From Methanofollis fontis (GTDB lineage: Archaea > Halobacteriota > Methanomicrobia > Methanomicrobiales > Methanofollaceae): DNA of 64,000 nucleotides. Both the position numbers and the translations under genes were made by a program. Positions 62,280 to 64,000 of the stretch are shown here, one piece after another (the stretch's first letter is position 1; every line of letters starts with the position of its first letter). Below the pieces are notes generated by a model. The model was not told where the DNA came from and made no database searches. It worked only from the letters and a program-made list of their open reading frames with translations. The stretch is taken from positions 1 to 64,000 of the forward strand of contig NZ_PGCL01000003.1 of NCBI RefSeq assembly GCF_004297185.1, written 5' to 3'.

Positions 62280-63674
62280 TCAGGCGGACCTGACCCTGCC
62301 CCGTGCAAGGGAGAAATAGATGCCGGCCACGCAGATCGCTGAGAAAACGGCGAATGCGATCCTGATGCTCTGGAGAAGGGGTTCGTGCAGGTCAGGGGTG
62401 ATCTCGACCCGCCCGATCATCACCGAGAAGATCATGAGGGCGATGCCCATCGAGAGGATCATCCCGACCTGCCGGGTGGTGGCGAGGGTGGCGGAGGCGA
62501 TGCCGAGCTGATGCTTCTCCACCGAACTCATGATGGCGTTGGTGTTGGGCGAGGAAAACAGGGCAAACCCGAGCCCGAGGACCGCCAGGGCAGCGGCGAT
62601 CACGATGACCGGCGTCTCGTCGGAGAGCAGGGCAAACATCACAAGACCGATGACGGTCACCCCCATCCCTGCCGAGGCCACGATCGAGGGTTCGATCCGG
62701 TCGGAGAGTTTCCCTGCCGATGGGGAGAGCAGGGCCTGGACGAGGGGCTGGACGAGCAGGATGGTCCCTGCCGTCCCGGGATCAAGCCCCCGGTTGTACT
62801 GGAGGTAGAGGGAGAGCAGGAATGCCACGGCGAATGTGGCGCTGTAGTTGATGAGGGCGGCGATATTGGAGAAGGTGAACACATGGTTCTCGATGAAGAG
62901 CCTGACCCTGAGCACCGGGCTCTCCACCCGCAGTTCGAGGAGGATGAAGGCGGCACCCAGCACGGCGCCGGCGATGATAAACACCCACGCACTGAGGGCG
63001 GGCAGGATCGTGATGCCGTACATCAGGAACAGCAGCATCATCCCGTAGACGACGGAGCCCGCCACATCGAAGTGTTCAGGATGCCGTTCGGTCCATGAGC
63101 CGCCGGTGCGCGTGAGCAGGAGGATGATGGCGATGCCGAGCGGGACGGTGAAGAAGAAGATGCTCCGCCACCCGGCAAACTGCGTCAGGATCCCGCCGAG
63201 GAAGGGGCCGATCGAGAGCCCGATATAGACGGCGGCGACATTTATCCCGAGCACCCGCCCCCGTTCGCCCGGCGGGTAGACCGCCGTCAGGGCGGCCACC
63301 GCCGTGGAGAAGATCATGGCGCTCCCGATCCCCTGCAGCATCCGGATGGCGATGAGCATCCAGATGGAGGTCGAAAAGGCGCAGAGAAGGGTGGCGACCG
63401 AGAACACAACGATCCCCGGTGCAAAAATCCGTTTCATTCCGTAAATGTCCCCGAGTCGCCCCATCGGGATGAGGAACACCGCAGAGGCGAGCAGGAACGA
63501 GGTCGGCACCCAGCCGAGGAGGATGGCATCGGCGCCAAACTCCGTCCCGATGGCAGGGAGGGCGATATTGATGGACGAGGTCATAAAGGGGGTCATGAAG
63601 GCGGCAAGCGTGGCGATGATGAGGATGCAACGCCGTTCCAGGAGGGCGCCGTCAGGACAGGATGGTGCGGCCAT
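62280..63674 (-). CDS. Drug-resistance-type MFS exporter (DHA2, 14 helices)
   Basis: The 464-residue protein has about fourteen membrane helices. Motifs include FMTSSINIALPAIGTEFGAD, GWVPTSFLLASAVFLIPMGR, LGDIYGMKRIF (loop 2-3 motif), IRMLQGIGSAMIFST and GLSIGPFLGGILTQFAGWRS (motif C of drug-proton antiporters). DHA2 exporters expel hydrophobic drugs or organic cations. The ATG at 63674 starts the natural N-terminus. It lies 66 bases downstream of the SagB-type gene. Confidence 0.88.
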   Translation of the reverse strand: MAAPSCPDGALLERRCILIIATLAAFMTPFMTSSINIALPAIGTEFGADAILLGWVPTSFLLASAVFLIPMGRLGDIYGMKRIFAPGIVVFSVATLLCAFSTSIWMLIAIRMLQGIGSAMIFSTAVAALTAVYPPGERGRVLGINVAAVYIGLSIGPFLGGILTQFAGWRSIFFFTVPLGIAIILLLTRTGGSWTERHPEHFDVAGSVVYGMMLLFLMYGITILPALSAWVFIIAGAVLGAAFILLELRVESPVLRVRLFIENHVFTFSNIAALINYSATFAVAFLLSLYLQYNRGLDPGTAGTILLVQPLVQALLSPSAGKLSDRIEPSIVASAGMGVTVIGLVMFALLSDETPVIVIAAALAVLGLGFALFSSPNTNAIMSSVEKHQLGIASATLATTRQVGMILSMGIALMIFSVMIGRVEITPDLHEPLLQSIRIAFAVFSAICVAGIYFSLARGRVRSA

Positions 63675-63740
63675 ATGTATTCACTCAATCTTGTTCCTGC
63701 CCCCTCAAAAACTCTCGTGCCCCGGAAAACGGGGAAAACT

Positions 63741-64000
63741 TCAGGACGGGGATCCGGGGGGCGCCGGACCCACGGTGGCGGCATAGATCACGAAGGCGTT
63801 CTCACCGTCAAGTCCGAGCACCGCATTCAGGGCATCGTCGTCAAATGCCCCGATGGCGCACACCCCGCACCTGACCGCTTCCGCTCCCAGATAGAGGTTC
63901 TGGCAGGCATGACCGGCGTCGATGAAGATATAGCGGTAACCTCTCTCTCCGTAGCGCCATGCCATCCGTTCGATATCCGCTGCCCACAGGAAGACGGCGG
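63741..64000 (-). CDS. SagB-type/nitroreductase-family oxidoreductase, C-terminal part (cut by the window)
   Basis: The frame is open to the window edge and reads ERGYRYIFIDAGHACQNLYL near the start, then GAEAVRCGVCAIGAFDDDAL and ENAFVIYAATVG. This is the end of an FMN-dependent SagB/ThcOx-like domain, related to azoline oxidases of peptide natural products; in archaea such genes also occur alone. The N-terminus is outside, so completeness cannot be judged. It is followed by an MFS exporter. Confidence 0.75.
   Translation of the reverse strand, partial: AVFLWAADIERMAWRYGERGYRYIFIDAGHACQNLYLGAEAVRCGVCAIGAFDDDALNAVLGLDGENAFVIYAATVGPAPPGSPS

Overview
The window is high-GC archaeal DNA from a methanogen, most likely of the order Methanomicrobiales (a Methanofollis- or Methanoculleus-like organism). 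The domain call rests on an archaeal RNase P RNA, archaeosine genes (tgtA, arcS), two PAN proteasomal ATPases, aMBF1, IF-5A, pelota, RqcH, ABCE1, a geranylgeranyl-reductase-family protein and the small subunit of phosphomevalonate dehydratase. Many genes sit about 22 to 32 bases downstream of a TATA-like box with little or no leader. Genus is inferred from gene content only; no 16S or mcr gene is present.

Layout. 1-8.5 kb: the broken end of a fasciclin gene meets a truncated proline/ornithine-type aldehyde dehydrogenase, followed by two aminotransferases, a universal stress protein, an iron-sulfur flavoprotein, a cytosine-type permease, a geranylgeranyl-reductase-like flavoprotein and a surface beta-propeller protein. 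9-15.4 kb: a minus-strand run AMMECR1-tgtA-arcS-NfnAB-like flavoprotein pair-methyltransferase, divergent from rnpB. 15.7-21 kb: a Trypco2-like protein, an HTH-CBS regulator, tpiA, aMBF1 and two convergent PAN genes. 21-24.5 kb: phosphomevalonate dehydratase small subunit, a B12-type radical SAM protein, a phosphoesterase, a CYTH protein and an FKBP. 24.5-29.7 kb: a ribosome-rescue island (pelota, RqcH, an EMC6-like membrane protein, ABCE1). 30-34.3 kb: agmatinase with IF-5A, an IMPase/FBPase with NAD kinase, DUF169 and a hydrogenase-maturation-type protease. 35.3-38.3 kb: a glycine-betaine type ABC operon preceded by two palindromes. 38.6-43.8 kb: ACT protein, homoserine dehydrogenase, an HTH protein with a TiaS-like domain, MscS and its partner, and a ferric-reductase-like membrane protein. 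43.8-53 kb: a DNA-repair and nucleic-acid block (hypoxanthine-type DNA glycosylase, Zn-ribbon, Tex, uvrA-uvrC-uvrB). 54-61 kb: a metallo-beta-lactamase/kinase-like fusion, AI-2E-family permease, fasciclin, and a four-gene partner-switching operon (STAS, SpoIIE phosphatase, RsbW-like kinase, STAS fusion). 61-64 kb: methyltransferase, FKBP lipoprotein, MFS exporter and the end of a SagB-type oxidoreductase.

The most unusual structure is a family of tandem repeats of about 243-251 bases in intergenic regions: two copies at 29.7 kb, about three and a half at 34.4 kb, four in the opposite orientation at 53.3 kb, and a fragment at 8.6 kb. Each unit has a GC-rich core that can fold into an outer stem with two internal hairpins, and a spacer. 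One spacer type varies mostly at every third base, as a coding sequence would. The partner-switching operon is the second notable system, since archaea lack the sigma factors that such modules usually control.
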